A DNA stretch of 45,421 nucleotides from the NCBI GenBank assembly GCA_964348015.1, contig CAYGBC010000063.1, positions 1-45,421 on the forward strand. The letters run 5' to 3'. Shown here one piece after another: positions 23,838 to 31,995 of this stretch; the first letter of the stretch is position 1, and the number at the start of each line of letters is the position of its first letter. The notes beneath the pieces are model-generated. The model was not told where the DNA came from, ran no database searches, and worked only from the letters and a program-made list of their open reading frames with translations. The position numbers were made by a program, and so were the translations under genes. Source of the stretch: SOIA01 sp964348015. Its GTDB lineage: Bacteria > Acidobacteriota > Aminicenantia > Aminicenantales > Aminicenantaceae.

Positions 23838-24179
23838 ATGCAGAATACAATGTTCAAAGCACTCTTTGGGTCGGATAAAAAAGGAAAAATCTTATTGTAC
23901 ATTTATACGAACGGCGAAGCCTATGCATCAGAAATCGCTAAAGTGTTCAAATTCTATTTGAATGCGGTCCAGAATCAGCTTCTTAATATGGAAAGAGACG
24001 GCATCCTCTACAGCAAGCTCAAGGGAAAAACCAGGCTGTTCGGGATCAATCCCAGGTATCCGTTTAAAAAGGAACTGGAGGCATTACTCGAAAAAGCACT
24101 GGATTTTATTCCTGAAAAAGAAAGAGATAAATTTTTTACACCGAGATTGAGACCGCGGCGCACCGGAAAACCATTCTAA
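23838..24179 (+). CDS. Winged-helix DNA-binding protein paired with a nucleotidyltransferase
   Basis: A 113-residue protein; the ATG at 23838 is preferred to an in-frame TTG at 23832, and no ribosome site precedes either. Residues ~3-75 form a compact winged helix: MFKALFGSDKKGKILLYIY, then NGEAYASEIAKVFKFYLNAV and QNQLLNMERDGILYSKLKGK (recognition helix and wing), then RLFGINPRYPFKKELEALL. A basic C-terminal tail (RLRPRRTGKPF) ends the protein. Proteins of this type are often found directly before nucleotidyltransferase genes, in some toxin-antitoxin-like pairs. Here the nucleotidyltransferase follows after 7 bp. The strong promoter and palindrome directly upstream suggest that it represses its own operon. 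Confidence 0.75.
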   Translation: MQNTMFKALFGSDKKGKILLYIYTNGEAYASEIAKVFKFYLNAVQNQLLNMERDGILYSKLKGKTRLFGINPRYPFKKELEALLEKALDFIPEKERDKFFTPRLRPRRTGKPF

Positions 24180-24186
24180 AAAAAAT

Positions 24187-24720
24187 ATGAATCTAAAAAA
24201 TCTTCCGCTCAAAGATTTCGCCATCCTCGTCTCCGATCACTTATCCAGGAACGGCATCGACACAGTGCTCTCTGGAGGGGCGTGTGTTTCGATTTATACA
24301 AAGAATAAATACATCTCCTATGACCTGGATTTTGTGCTCCTCTCCTCTGAAGACCAGAAAAAAGTGGGACAGGTATTGGCAGAAATTGGATTTTACGAAG
24401 AAAAGAGATATTTCAGACATAAAGACAGCGAATATTTCCTGGATTTCGTTGCGCCGCCTCTTTCAGTCGGGAGTGAGCCTGTGAGAAAAATCGCAGAGAT
24501 CAAGAAGGGAGGCCGGACTTTAAAGCTTTTATCTGCGACAGACTGCATGAAAGACCGCTTAGCCGCTTATTATCACTGGGAGGACCGGCAGGCTTTGGAA
24601 CAGGCGATACTGGTGTGTAGAGACAATAAGATCGATTTCAAAGAAGTCGAGAGATGGTCGAAAATTGAAGGGATGAGCGATAAATACAGGAAGTTCAGAG
24701 AATATTTAAAAAGAAAGTAA
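24187..24720 (+). CDS. Nucleotidyltransferase (AbiEii/DUF6036-like)
   Basis: A 177-residue protein of the polymerase-beta-like nucleotidyltransferase fold. The key motif is visible at ~33-52: LSGGACVSIYT followed by SYDLDFV, the GG...DxD signature whose two Asp residues bind metal. A second acidic strand (YFLDFVAPP, ~83-91) could supply the third Asp. The C-terminal helices (MKDRLAAYYHWEDRQALEQA) are typical of AbiEii and related DUF proteins. Such enzymes add nucleotides to tRNAs or proteins and act as toxins in several toxin-antitoxin systems (AbiE, MenT, HepT-MNT families). Whether this one is a toxin is inference from its pairing with a wHTH gene and the operator; no separate antitoxin is visible. 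The next gene is convergent, 22 bp away. Confidence 0.8.
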   Translation: MNLKNLPLKDFAILVSDHLSRNGIDTVLSGGACVSIYTKNKYISYDLDFVLLSSEDQKKVGQVLAEIGFYEEKRYFRHKDSEYFLDFVAPPLSVGSEPVRKIAEIKKGGRTLKLLSATDCMKDRLAAYYHWEDRQALEQAILVCRDNKIDFKEVERWSKIEGMSDKYRKFREYLKRK

Positions 24721-24742
24721 TCTTCACTCGGGATAATCAATT

Positions 24743-25501
24743 CTAGGCCGCAGTCGTTTCATTCGCGAGGAGTGCGGCACCGAGAGCGACAACGGTCTGA
24801 GGCTCTTCCGGCCGTTTGATCGTCCTTTTGAGTTGTCGTTCGAGAATCGCATGCAGGCAGTCATTCTTGGCTCCCCCGCCGACAAACAGCACATCATTCT
24901 CAATGGACATCTTGGAAAACATGGCCTGGAGCCTTTGTGCGATGGACAGGTGAAGTCCCAGCGCGATTTTTTCTTTGGGCTCCCCGGATGTGATGAGGGA
25001 GACGACCTCAGACTCGGCAAACACGGTGCACATGCTGCTGATGCTGATAGGGTCCGAGGCGCTCAGGGCAGTCTGTATGAACTTTTCAATATCCATGTTA
25101 AAGGCCTGGGCCATGATTTCCAGGAATTTTCCGGTGCCCGCGGCGCATCGGTCGTTCATATCGAAATCAAGAACACTTCCATTCTCGTTGAGCTGAATGA
25201 GCTTGTAGTCCTGTCCCCCAATATCCAGGACCGTGCGGCATCCGGGAAAAAGATGATGTGCTCCTTTTGCGCAGGCCTTTATTTCAGAAACACGCCGGGC
25301 ATCAAAATTCTCGCAGATGAGATGTCTTCCGTAGCCTGTGGCCATGATCGGCGCTTCACTCAGACGGTGAAGAGTCGCCTTGACATGTTTCAGGGGATGG
25401 TGAGAGGTCTCGAATATTTCCTGGTGCTGGATTCTGCCGTCCTTGAGCTGCACGATCTTTGTCGTTCGTGAGCCGAGGTCGATGCCTATGACCTTGTTCA
25501 C
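24743..25501 (-). CDS. ATP-dependent activator of a 2-hydroxyacyl-CoA dehydratase-type protein (YjiL/HgdC family)
   Basis: A 252-residue protein of the BadF/BadG/HgdC ASKHA ATPase family. Residues 1-20 hold the phosphate-1 motif (IGIDLGSRTTKIVQL); DIGGQDYKLI (~95-104) is the second phosphate loop; CAAGTGKFLE (~119-128) and SSMCTVFAESEVV (~156-168) carry the two Cys that bind a [4Fe-4S] cluster between the subunits of the dimer; VGGGAKN (~211-217) closes the ATP site. The family couples ATP hydrolysis to transfer of one low-potential electron to its partner. Its ATG overlaps the stop of the partner gene by 4 bp, so the two are translationally coupled. Confidence 0.93.
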   Translation of the reverse strand: MNKVIGIDLGSRTTKIVQLKDGRIQHQEIFETSHHPLKHVKATLHRLSEAPIMATGYGRHLICENFDARRVSEIKACAKGAHHLFPGCRTVLDIGGQDYKLIQLNENGSVLDFDMNDRCAAGTGKFLEIMAQAFNMDIEKFIQTALSASDPISISSMCTVFAESEVVSLITSGEPKEKIALGLHLSIAQRLQAMFSKMSIENDVLFVGGGAKNDCLHAILERQLKRTIKRPEEPQTVVALGAALLANETTAA

Positions 25502-26766
25502 AGCGATTCCTTGACCATCTCAGCGAAGGCTTCGATACGTGTGCGTATCCGTCCAATATCCTCCTGGGAGTAATCGGTTTCGATCTTGATCGACGGGATA
25601 CCGCTCTTCTGGAGAATGTTTTCGACGACTTTGGCCTCGACATTGTAGGTGTGACAGTACTGGAGGATATTCTGGATCACGCCGTTCACGCTGTATTCTT
25701 TCACCAGCCGGGAGATGCTGTCCATCCGCTCTGTATTGGGAGAAAAACAGGAGCAGTCGATGGCAAAATAGCGGTCAGCCACGGCGCGCATCATCCCGTC
25801 TAAATCCTGAGGACTCTCGTCCACAAGGTCCCGGTAGTATCTGAGGCCTGTGCAGGATTCATCGACAACGATGCGCAGCCCCGATGACTCCACGATGTGA
25901 TGGATCTTAGCGTTCCCCATGGGCGAGGGAGAGCCGGCGATCATCACGCGGATTCCGGTGCCGTCATAGGCAGAGATGCCCGCATCCGCCCGATCCTTAA
26001 GTTCGTCTGCCAGTTCTTCGGCATCCCCTATGAATTTGTGTGTATCCTGATTCAACGCGACCTGAGATACGAGCAGAGCATCCAATCCGCTGATCGGAGG
26101 ATCAGGGAGCTTCCTGAATTCATCGATGCGCTGGAGAGCTTTCCGTTTTCGATTGACAAGCTGAATGTTTTTATGAAGCTTCTCTTCGGTGACTTTAATC
26201 CCGGAAAGGTTTTCCACCATCTCCTTAAAATTGTAAACCTCCTGCAGCCACAGTCCTCGGTCTATCGGATTCTTTTTCTGGGGAACTTCCATCACCTTAA
26301 AGCCCAACAGGTCCCAGGCTTTCTTTTTGGCATCACAGGTCGTCTCGCCGAGGGCAAAGTCCTTGAGTGTACTGTAGGGACAGGTGTTGCTGAAAGCCAT
26401 GCCGAAGGTGGAGCGTATGATCGGGCAGATATCCCGGGGGAACATCTTGTCGGCGTACGAGACTGACCAGTCCGAGCCGCCGCAGAGCGGGATGGGGAGG
26501 ACGTCGGCGGCCAGGGCGATCTCATCCGGAACATAGATACAGAAAGTGCCGATGGATTTTCCTCCTTTTTTGCGGTAGTCGATAATCTCTGCGACACGCT
26601 CCGCATGGCTGGCATGGAACGCGTCGTCGAAGCGGGCCATGGCCTTCGGGCGGTTTTTCTGCGAGAGATGTGTTTTTTTGTGCAGGTTGGCTTGATTCTG
26701 GATGAGCTGGTCATGCAGCTCCAGGTCCATTCCCAGCTCTTCCCACATTTTCTTCAGGTCTTTCAT
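25498..26766 (-). CDS. Double-cubane-cluster protein (YjiM/HgdB family)
   Basis: A 422-residue single-subunit member of the 2-hydroxyacyl-CoA dehydratase beta family. It agrees from memory with E. coli YjiM along its length: CIYVPDEIALAADVLPIPLC, then DICPIIRSTFGMAF, NTCPYSTLKDFALGETTCDA, then AIDCSCFSPNTERMDSI, ILQYCHTYNVEA and IETDYSQEDIGRIRTRIEAF. Cysteines in the CPI, CPY, TTCD and CSC segments are candidates for cluster ligands. Standalone proteins of this type paired with an activator have been characterised as DCCP, which holds an [8Fe-7S] double cubane and reduces small substrates such as acetylene in vitro; the natural substrate is unknown. Only one dehydratase-type subunit is present, so a classic two-subunit 2-hydroxyacyl-CoA dehydratase is less likely. 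It lies 22 bp downstream of the NHL lipoprotein gene. Confidence 0.88.
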   Translation of the reverse strand: MKDLKKMWEELGMDLELHDQLIQNQANLHKKTHLSQKNRPKAMARFDDAFHASHAERVAEIIDYRKKGGKSIGTFCIYVPDEIALAADVLPIPLCGGSDWSVSYADKMFPRDICPIIRSTFGMAFSNTCPYSTLKDFALGETTCDAKKKAWDLLGFKVMEVPQKKNPIDRGLWLQEVYNFKEMVENLSGIKVTEEKLHKNIQLVNRKRKALQRIDEFRKLPDPPISGLDALLVSQVALNQDTHKFIGDAEELADELKDRADAGISAYDGTGIRVMIAGSPSPMGNAKIHHIVESSGLRIVVDESCTGLRYYRDLVDESPQDLDGMMRAVADRYFAIDCSCFSPNTERMDSISRLVKEYSVNGVIQNILQYCHTYNVEAKVVENILQKSGIPSIKIETDYSQEDIGRIRTRIEAFAEMVKESL

Positions 26767-26788
26767 CGGCTGGCTTTTCCCTCTGATT

Positions 26789-27979
26789 TTATTGAATTCC
26801 TGTTTTTATCTCGTTCCAGTTTTTGATTTTGTATCTAATGACTTTGTATTCCTCGGTGTCTTCGGAATAGGTTCTCCGATAAAGATAGCCGTCTTTGATG
26901 AGTTCGGGAGTGAATGCGAGTTTTGTCGCGTAAAGATAATACCCATCCGCACTGAAAATGTCGAATTCATCTTCTTCGCTTTCGTCCAGAACGGATTTAT
27001 TTTTTCTGACAAATATTCTCCCTTTGTCGTCAGATGCAAAACCGTCGAAAAAAGGGCGGTGGTCCGGGAAATTGGCTCCTTCTTCGACGACATCCCTGGG
27101 CCATCTCGCTCCCCGGCGAGACGTTCTCTCTAAGGCTTCGTCTATGATGTGGTCCTTCTCTTTGCGGGTGATGGGAAGAAAAGGTGCGTCTTTTTTTATG
27201 ACCATGGTGGTTTCCCCTGAACGGTCAATCAGAAATAATGTGTATTCAGGATTGTATCCGTAGACGGCTCCGTTTTGCATGACAGGAGAAAAGCCGAGAA
27301 ATGGTGTGTATGCATGGGAAAGAGTGAACTGGGTGTCTCTACGGACAACTGTCCTCATCCCCGGAAATTCTGCAATGGTTTTTATGATTTTTCCTTCCGG
27401 ATCGATGATCACCACACCAAAGTTTTGGCCTTCTTCAGTTTGCACAAACCCGTGTGCGATGATGTTTCCCTCAGCTCCCACGGCAAATCCCATCATAAAA
27501 GCCTGAAGGTTAATGTCTTTGATTGAATTCCCTTGCGGATCATAAACATGAATTTTTCGGCCTTCTAATAAAAAGATATTATCTTGCTCATCCAGGAGGA
27601 TATCAAACGGCCTCATGAATTCTCCGGGTCCCTGTCCTTTTCTCCCAATCGTCTGAATGTAGTTTCCGTCTGAATCATACTTTTGGATTCTCTGGTTTCC
27701 GGAATCCAGGACGTACAGGTTTCCCTGGCTGTCCACAGCTATGTCTCCGATTTGGTAGAACATGGTATTCTCGTCATCCGCGCTGCCGATCGAAAGGTCT
27801 TCTTCTAACTCGAGAGTTAGCTCACCGTACAGCGGTTCAGCCGGATTGGTGACGACCCTTATGCCGTTTCCTTCCTCGACCGTCCCCTGCCAACCGGACT
27901 CCTGTTTTTGACAGGCGATTGATCCAAATAAGGTTAGAAGAAATAGAGATGAAAAAACAATTGATATTTTGATTTTCAT
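26789..27979 (-). CDS. NHL/6-bladed beta-propeller lipoprotein
   Basis: A 396-residue protein with a lipoprotein signal peptide (FLLTLFGSIAC; lipobox Cys at ~23). Residues ~65-170 contain NHL repeats: GDIAVDSQGNLYVLDSGNQR, then IQKYDSDGNYIQTIGRKGQG and PFDILLDEQDNIFLLE. The rest completes a six-bladed propeller (repeats such as FASDDKGRIFVRKN). These proteins are abundant in Bacteroidetes- and Acidobacteria-like genomes, where they are thought to bind peptides or sugars on the cell surface; no enzymatic role is known. GAGGG precedes the ATG. It is followed by the double-cubane pair after 22 bp on the same strand, an unusual operon partner for a surface protein. Confidence 0.85.
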   Translation of the reverse strand: MKIKISIVFSSLFLLTLFGSIACQKQESGWQGTVEEGNGIRVVTNPAEPLYGELTLELEEDLSIGSADDENTMFYQIGDIAVDSQGNLYVLDSGNQRIQKYDSDGNYIQTIGRKGQGPGEFMRPFDILLDEQDNIFLLEGRKIHVYDPQGNSIKDINLQAFMMGFAVGAEGNIIAHGFVQTEEGQNFGVVIIDPEGKIIKTIAEFPGMRTVVRRDTQFTLSHAYTPFLGFSPVMQNGAVYGYNPEYTLFLIDRSGETTMVIKKDAPFLPITRKEKDHIIDEALERTSRRGARWPRDVVEEGANFPDHRPFFDGFASDDKGRIFVRKNKSVLDESEEDEFDIFSADGYYLYATKLAFTPELIKDGYLYRRTYSEDTEEYKVIRYKIKNWNEIKTGIQ

Positions 27980-28037
27980 TGTGCCCTCATTAATATTAAT
28001 AACTGTTTAGATAGAAATTAGTTTCGCATTTTGAGTG

Positions 28038-28066
28038 CATATAAATCAATTGTTTTTCCTTCTCAA
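28038..28066 (-). promoter_or_regulatory. Possible promoter of the NHL/double-cubane operon
   Basis: On the minus strand TTGAGA (28061-28066), a 17-bp spacer and TATATG (28038-28043), about 60 bp before the start codon of the NHL gene. Hexamers are moderate only. Confidence 0.35.
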
Positions 28067-28109
28067 GTGCCGGGGGAATTTTGCATAGTGATGAAATCCC
28101 TCTTATTTT

Positions 28110-28139
28110 TTGACAGATGTGTGTTTTCGTGAATATAAT
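28110..28139 (+). promoter_or_regulatory. Consensus promoter of the amidohydrolase gene
   Basis: Both hexamers are perfect: TTGACA (28110-28115) and TATAAT (28134-28139), with an 18-bp spacer. A leader of about 50 nt follows, with GAGGAGG just before the ATG at 28195. Confidence 0.7.
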
Positions 28140-28194
28140 CGTTTCGCTTTGGATAAGCATCATGGGACGAAAAACTCAAAATTGAGGAGGCAAC

Positions 28195-29979
28195 ATGAGA
28201 AACCTATACAGGATCAACTCGTCTTTTATGGGAATAGTTTTATTATTGGCAATGATGGTGATCTTTCCGAACTGTGCGCAGAGAGCCTATCTTCCGGCTG
28301 ACCTGGTGCTGGTCAACGGGGAGATCTACACGGTTGATGCGGATAATCCCTGGGCGAGTGCCCTGGTCATCACCGGAAATACGATCACGGCCGTCTACAA
28401 GAAAAACAGCCAGGCCAGGAAATGCATCGGAGAGGGGACGAGAGTCATTGACCTCGAAGGAAAATTTGTCACGCCGGGAATTATCGACGGTCATGTCCAC
28501 TATAGCCGGGCCGGAGCGCTGATCAATGACGCGAATCTGATGACGGTATCTGATGAGAAGGGATTGCGGGCGGAAATCCAAAGGGTAGTCGATATCCTGG
28601 ATGATGGCGAATGGATCACCGAAGGGCTCTGGGGAGCCTACGAGCAGTGGGCTTTAGGAGATGCGGGAGAGAAAAATTCTGAGAAGAGTCAACCCTGGCG
28701 GCCCAACAGACATATGATCGATGACATAACGCCGGATAATCCCTGCTTTATCTGCCGCTTCGATTACAGGGAGTGGCTGGCGAACACAAAAGCCCTTGCG
28801 GCAGCTGGGCTGGAGAACGGCGGTGTGGATGGGATGGAGATGAGAAAGGACGGGAAACCGACCGGCATCATTTTTAGACCGTCGCCTGCATTTAATGCAT
28901 TGAGGAAATCTGTGAAGCCGAAGTCCCACAAGAGGCTCCTGGATGAGAACCGTGCGGCGCTCAAAGCCTTGAGGGAGGCTGGGATTGTGGAAGTCCATGA
29001 TATCGAGAGACCGGACCAGACGAAGCGGTTCATCGAACTCCAGGAGAACGGAGAGCTGACCTGCCGGGTGTGGCTGAGGCCCGACCTTTCGCGGGGAGCG
29101 GAATTGGGAGAAAAAGGCTTCACCATGGGGCTCCACCCGAAGACCAAAGAAAAAGATACGTGGTTGAGGTACGGCGCGCTGAAGGGCTACATCGACGGGA
29201 TCATGGGAACGCACAGTGCCTTGTTCTTCAAACCCTATGATGACCAACCGGACAACTACGGACACTGGCGCCGTCACACATCGGACCACCCCCAGTTCAA
29301 AGAGGGAAACATGGAGAAGATGTACAAACTGATCAAGGCGGGGCTGGAAGCGGGATTTGTCCCCAACGTCCACGCCATCGGGACAAGGGGCGTAGCTGAG
29401 ATGCTCGACCTGTATGAACGATTGAAGAACGAAGGAGTGGATCTGACAGGTTTCCGGGTCATCCATGCCCAGGTCATCAGGCCTCAGGATTTCCTCCGGT
29501 TCAAAGCGCTGAACGTCATCGCCGAAGTCAATCCTTACCATATCTCGGATGATATGCGCTGGATGGAGGAGAGAATCGGGCATGAGCGGTGCAAAGGCGC
29601 CTATGCGTTCAAGTCGCTCCTGGATAACGGAGCTATGCTGAGCTTTGGTTCGGATTGGCCGGGCACGAGCGCAGCGCTGTATCATATGCATCCCAAATAC
29701 CTGATCTACGCAGCGGTGACGCGGAAGACTCTGAAGGGGACTCCGGAAAACGGCTGGTTTCCGGAACAGAGGATTTCTGTGGAAGAAGCCATCAAGGCGT
29801 TCACGATCAATAATGCCTATGCCTGTTTTGAGGATGATATCCGGGGGTCTCTGGAGGCCGGGAAGCTTGCGGACATCACTGTTTTCGACCGGAACTTGAT
29901 CAAAATTCCGGAGGACGAGCTGTTGGATGTCGAAGTGGTCTACACCATCGTCGATGGAAAGATCGTTTTCGAGAAATAA
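28195..29979 (+). CDS. Exported amidohydrolase, YtcJ-like
   Basis: A 594-residue protein. A hydrophobic N-terminal segment (~12-26) ends in IFPNCAQ, which looks like a weak lipobox, so a surface or periplasmic lipoprotein is likely. The amidohydrolase fold follows: DLVLVNGEIYTVDADNPWA (beta-sandwich start), VTPGIIDGHVHYSRAG with metal ligands His100 and His102, HAIGTRGVAEMLDLYERLK, VIHAQVI and FGSDWPGTS carrying the late catalytic Asp. The end ADITVFDRNLIKIPEDELLD is typical of YtcJ proteins. The family is metal-dependent and hydrolyses amide or ester bonds of unknown substrates. GAGGAGG precedes the ATG by 5 nt, and a consensus promoter lies upstream. It is monocistronic and convergent with the DsrE-like gene. 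Confidence 0.9.
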   Translation: MRNLYRINSSFMGIVLLLAMMVIFPNCAQRAYLPADLVLVNGEIYTVDADNPWASALVITGNTITAVYKKNSQARKCIGEGTRVIDLEGKFVTPGIIDGHVHYSRAGALINDANLMTVSDEKGLRAEIQRVVDILDDGEWITEGLWGAYEQWALGDAGEKNSEKSQPWRPNRHMIDDITPDNPCFICRFDYREWLANTKALAAAGLENGGVDGMEMRKDGKPTGIIFRPSPAFNALRKSVKPKSHKRLLDENRAALKALREAGIVEVHDIERPDQTKRFIELQENGELTCRVWLRPDLSRGAELGEKGFTMGLHPKTKEKDTWLRYGALKGYIDGIMGTHSALFFKPYDDQPDNYGHWRRHTSDHPQFKEGNMEKMYKLIKAGLEAGFVPNVHAIGTRGVAEMLDLYERLKNEGVDLTGFRVIHAQVIRPQDFLRFKALNVIAEVNPYHISDDMRWMEERIGHERCKGAYAFKSLLDNGAMLSFGSDWPGTSAALYHMHPKYLIYAAVTRKTLKGTPENGWFPEQRISVEEAIKAFTINNAYACFEDDIRGSLEAGKLADITVFDRNLIKIPEDELLDVEVVYTIVDGKIVFEK

Positions 29980-30075
29980 AACTTGTTCAGCTTTTGGATA
30001 AGAACATTACATAAAAGAGGGGCGCACGGCCTGGAATTCTAAGTTATCAAAGCTGTCCGAGTCTGGCTCCAATTT

Positions 30076-30519
30076 TTAAAATGTGAGAGAGGTCCAGCCG
30101 CTCTGCAGCAGCGAAGTCAGGTCTTTGCCGATATATTTCACTTCTAAACCGAGCTTCGCCATTTTGTCCGAGACGCCGTACATGTCGGCACACGCCTTGC
30201 AGGCGAACAGCTCCACCCCGACTTTTTTCATCTCCTGAATGTAATCCTGAAGTTCCGCATCTTCAGAAAGAAGCTTGGAGGAGGGTCCCCAAACGATAAA
30301 GTGGATTGTATCCCACCAGCCGTTCTTTTTCGCATTGAACGTGTACATGAAAACCATCTTCAGGGCCACCTCGCGGTCTCCGCTTGTCCAGAGCACGACG
30401 AGCTTTTTTGGCTGAGAGATGGATTCTTCTCCTGGATCTGTTGAAAGCCCCTTTGAATACGATGCGGTAAATAACATCATGCAGAATAAACACAGGAAAG
30501 TCACTTTAATGCATTTCAT
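30076..30519 (-). CDS. Exported DsrE-family protein
   Basis: A 147-residue protein. ATG 30517-30519 is chosen because GGAGG lies 8 nt upstream and translation then starts MKCIKVTFLCLFCMMLFTAS, a signal peptide. The mature part has the DsrE/F-like Rossmann-type fold: KKLVVLWTSGDREVALKMVF, then WWDTIHFIVWGPSSKLL, then IQEMKKVGVELFACKACADM and MAKLGLEVKYIGKDLTSLLQ. Two Cys sit in CKAC, where cytoplasmic DsrE-like sulfur carriers often hold a reactive Cys. Export is unusual but known for periplasmic DsrE-like proteins. A role in sulfur transfer is possible, but no dsr or sox genes are nearby. Confidence 0.82.
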   Translation of the reverse strand: MKCIKVTFLCLFCMMLFTASYSKGLSTDPGEESISQPKKLVVLWTSGDREVALKMVFMYTFNAKKNGWWDTIHFIVWGPSSKLLSEDAELQDYIQEMKKVGVELFACKACADMYGVSDKMAKLGLEVKYIGKDLTSLLQSGWTSLTF

Positions 30520-30640
30520 CAGAAAAACCTCCGTTTGAATTGTGATCATTCTCAAACCAGCTAACCTATCTTACGCGGTGGACATATGAAGTCAAGAGCA
30601 AGAACCAGTCTGAAGCATCCAGCAGGTCCCATAATTTCGA

Positions 30641-30669
30641 TTGACTCTTTACTCGCTAACTGCTATTCT
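30641..30669 (+). promoter_or_regulatory. Predicted promoter of the LolA-like gene
   Basis: TTGACT (30641-30646), a 17-bp spacer and TATTCT (30664-30669). The leader would be about 97 nt. The hexamers are the same as in the kinase promoters. Confidence 0.55.
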
Positions 30670-30772
30670 GTGCCATCCGAGTCAACAGAGGCTTTAATCA
30701 GCAGATAAGAAGATTTCAATTAGCGTTCATGGTGGACAAAGACATGAAATTCAAAAGGTATGGGAGGAATCT

Positions 30773-31498
30773 ATGAAAAAAATCTTTTCACTCAGTCTCT
30801 TAGGTGTTTTTCTTATCGGGCTTATTGTTTCACCAGGATTTGGACAGAAAGCCGAAGATATCCTGGAAAAGTTTATTGAGGCGTCAGGCGGGAGAAAACT
30901 CCTCGCAAGCATCAAGGATACTATGACGGCCGGAACTATGGAGATACCGATGATGGGCATGAGCGGATCGCTGACCATGTATCATAAAGAGCCGAATATG
31001 TTGCGGATGGATATTGAGATGATGGGCCAAGTGATTACTCAAGCTTATGACGGCCAGATGGCCTGGTGGATTAATCCACAAACTGGATCTTATGAAGAAA
31101 TGCCTGCGGATCAGGCAGAGAATATCGTAAGGCAGTCGTATGGGAATTCTATCTTCCTCGATCCGGATAAATATGGTATTACGTACACGCTCAAAGAATC
31201 GGAAGACATCGAAGGGAAAGACTATTACGTTATGGAGCAGAGTTTTCCGGATGGATTTTCTCTCACCCTATATATCGATTCCAAGACTTATCTTCCTTAC
31301 AAAACGGTGACGACTTATAACCAGATGGGCGTCGAGGCGGAAATGGAAACTTTTTTCTCAGATTGGAGAAAAGTGGACGGCATGATGGTCTCTTTTTCTC
31401 TTAAGATGTATTCGGATGGCGAGGAAGCTGTGTCCATGACCTTCACAGAGGTGAAATTCAACACAGGACTTGAAGATTCCTTCTTCAAAATGGAGTAA
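30773..31498 (+). CDS. Periplasmic LolA-like outer-membrane lipoprotein-sorting family protein
   Basis: A 241-residue protein with a signal peptide (1-~24, ending SPGFGQKA). The mature start AEDILEKFIEASGGRKLLAS is typical of the LolA-like/DUF4292-type half-barrel fold. The strands MTAGTMEIPMMGMSGSLTMY, MLRMDIEMMGQVITQAYDG and MAWWINPQTGSYEEMPADQA follow, then YYVMEQSFPDGFSLTLYIDS. The protein is rich in Met within the strands. Such proteins bind lipids or lipoproteins in the periplasm. GGGAGG precedes the ATG. It is not close enough to LolA itself for a gene symbol, and no LolB is nearby. Confidence 0.75.
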   Translation: MKKIFSLSLLGVFLIGLIVSPGFGQKAEDILEKFIEASGGRKLLASIKDTMTAGTMEIPMMGMSGSLTMYHKEPNMLRMDIEMMGQVITQAYDGQMAWWINPQTGSYEEMPADQAENIVRQSYGNSIFLDPDKYGITYTLKESEDIEGKDYYVMEQSFPDGFSLTLYIDSKTYLPYKTVTTYNQMGVEAEMETFFSDWRKVDGMMVSFSLKMYSDGEEAVSMTFTEVKFNTGLEDSFFKME

Positions 31499-31539
31499 CC
31501 GCATCTGGTTTTTTCGAAAAAGAAGGGCAGCCGCGATTC

Positions 31540-31995
31540 CTAAAGCCGAACGGTTTTGATCCTTCCAGAAATGGCGAGACTGATTCTGTACACCCCCCAT
31601 GAATTGGAAAGAGTGATAGAGGCCAAATTTGAAACCGTTCCGCCCGGATGGAACACAGGACTGTTGTTCGCGCGAAGCGTGACTCCCTGGATCGGGAATT
31701 TTCGTTCCTGTTTCCATTCCTTTAGGTTTTCATTGTATTTTTCAAGGGCGTAGCCAGTCGCGTAAAATTTCACCCTGATTTTTTCTCCCTCAAAAATCGC
31801 CTTGAACCTGGCGTAATTCAATCGGGAATGGACCTCCCGGACGGCGCTCTGGAGCCTGTATTTTGGAGCATTGTTCAGGAAAGACGCGGCGACCGCGGCC
31901 CCTATGAGTGCCAGGATAGAAAGTGAGATGATCGTTTCCGTGAGTGTGAATCCTCTTCTTTGTGTTCCAGGCGAGCCTGTTTTCCAATTTGTCAT
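31540..31995 (-). CDS. Minor pseudopilin (GspH/FimT-like)
   Basis: A 151-residue protein with a type III (prepilin) signal: GFTLTETIISLSILALIGA, with the peptidase site after Gly at residue ~15 and Glu at position +5. The hydrophobic helix is followed by a globular domain (SAVREVHSRLNYARFKAI, then SPVFHPGGTVSNLASITLS) in the GspH/FimT arrangement. It would be part of the tip of a type IV pilus or type II secretion pseudopilus. Its ATG abuts the TAG of the PilX-like gene, so it is the last gene of a four-gene unit. Confidence 0.88.
   Translation of the reverse strand: MTNWKTGSPGTQRRGFTLTETIISLSILALIGAAVAASFLNNAPKYRLQSAVREVHSRLNYARFKAIFEGEKIRVKFYATGYALEKYNENLKEWKQERKFPIQGVTLRANNSPVFHPGGTVSNLASITLSNSWGVYRISLAISGRIKTVRL

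Noticed and set aside
24187..24720. Assignment as a known toxin (AbiEii or MenT)
   Set aside because: The nucleotidyltransferase motif is clear, but family membership cannot be proven by eye, and the partner is a winged-helix protein of no certain antitoxin family. Kept as a general call.
28654..29691. Open frame of 345 codons on the minus strand
   Set aside because: Antisense to the amidohydrolase, which has a promoter, ribosome site and conserved metal ligands.
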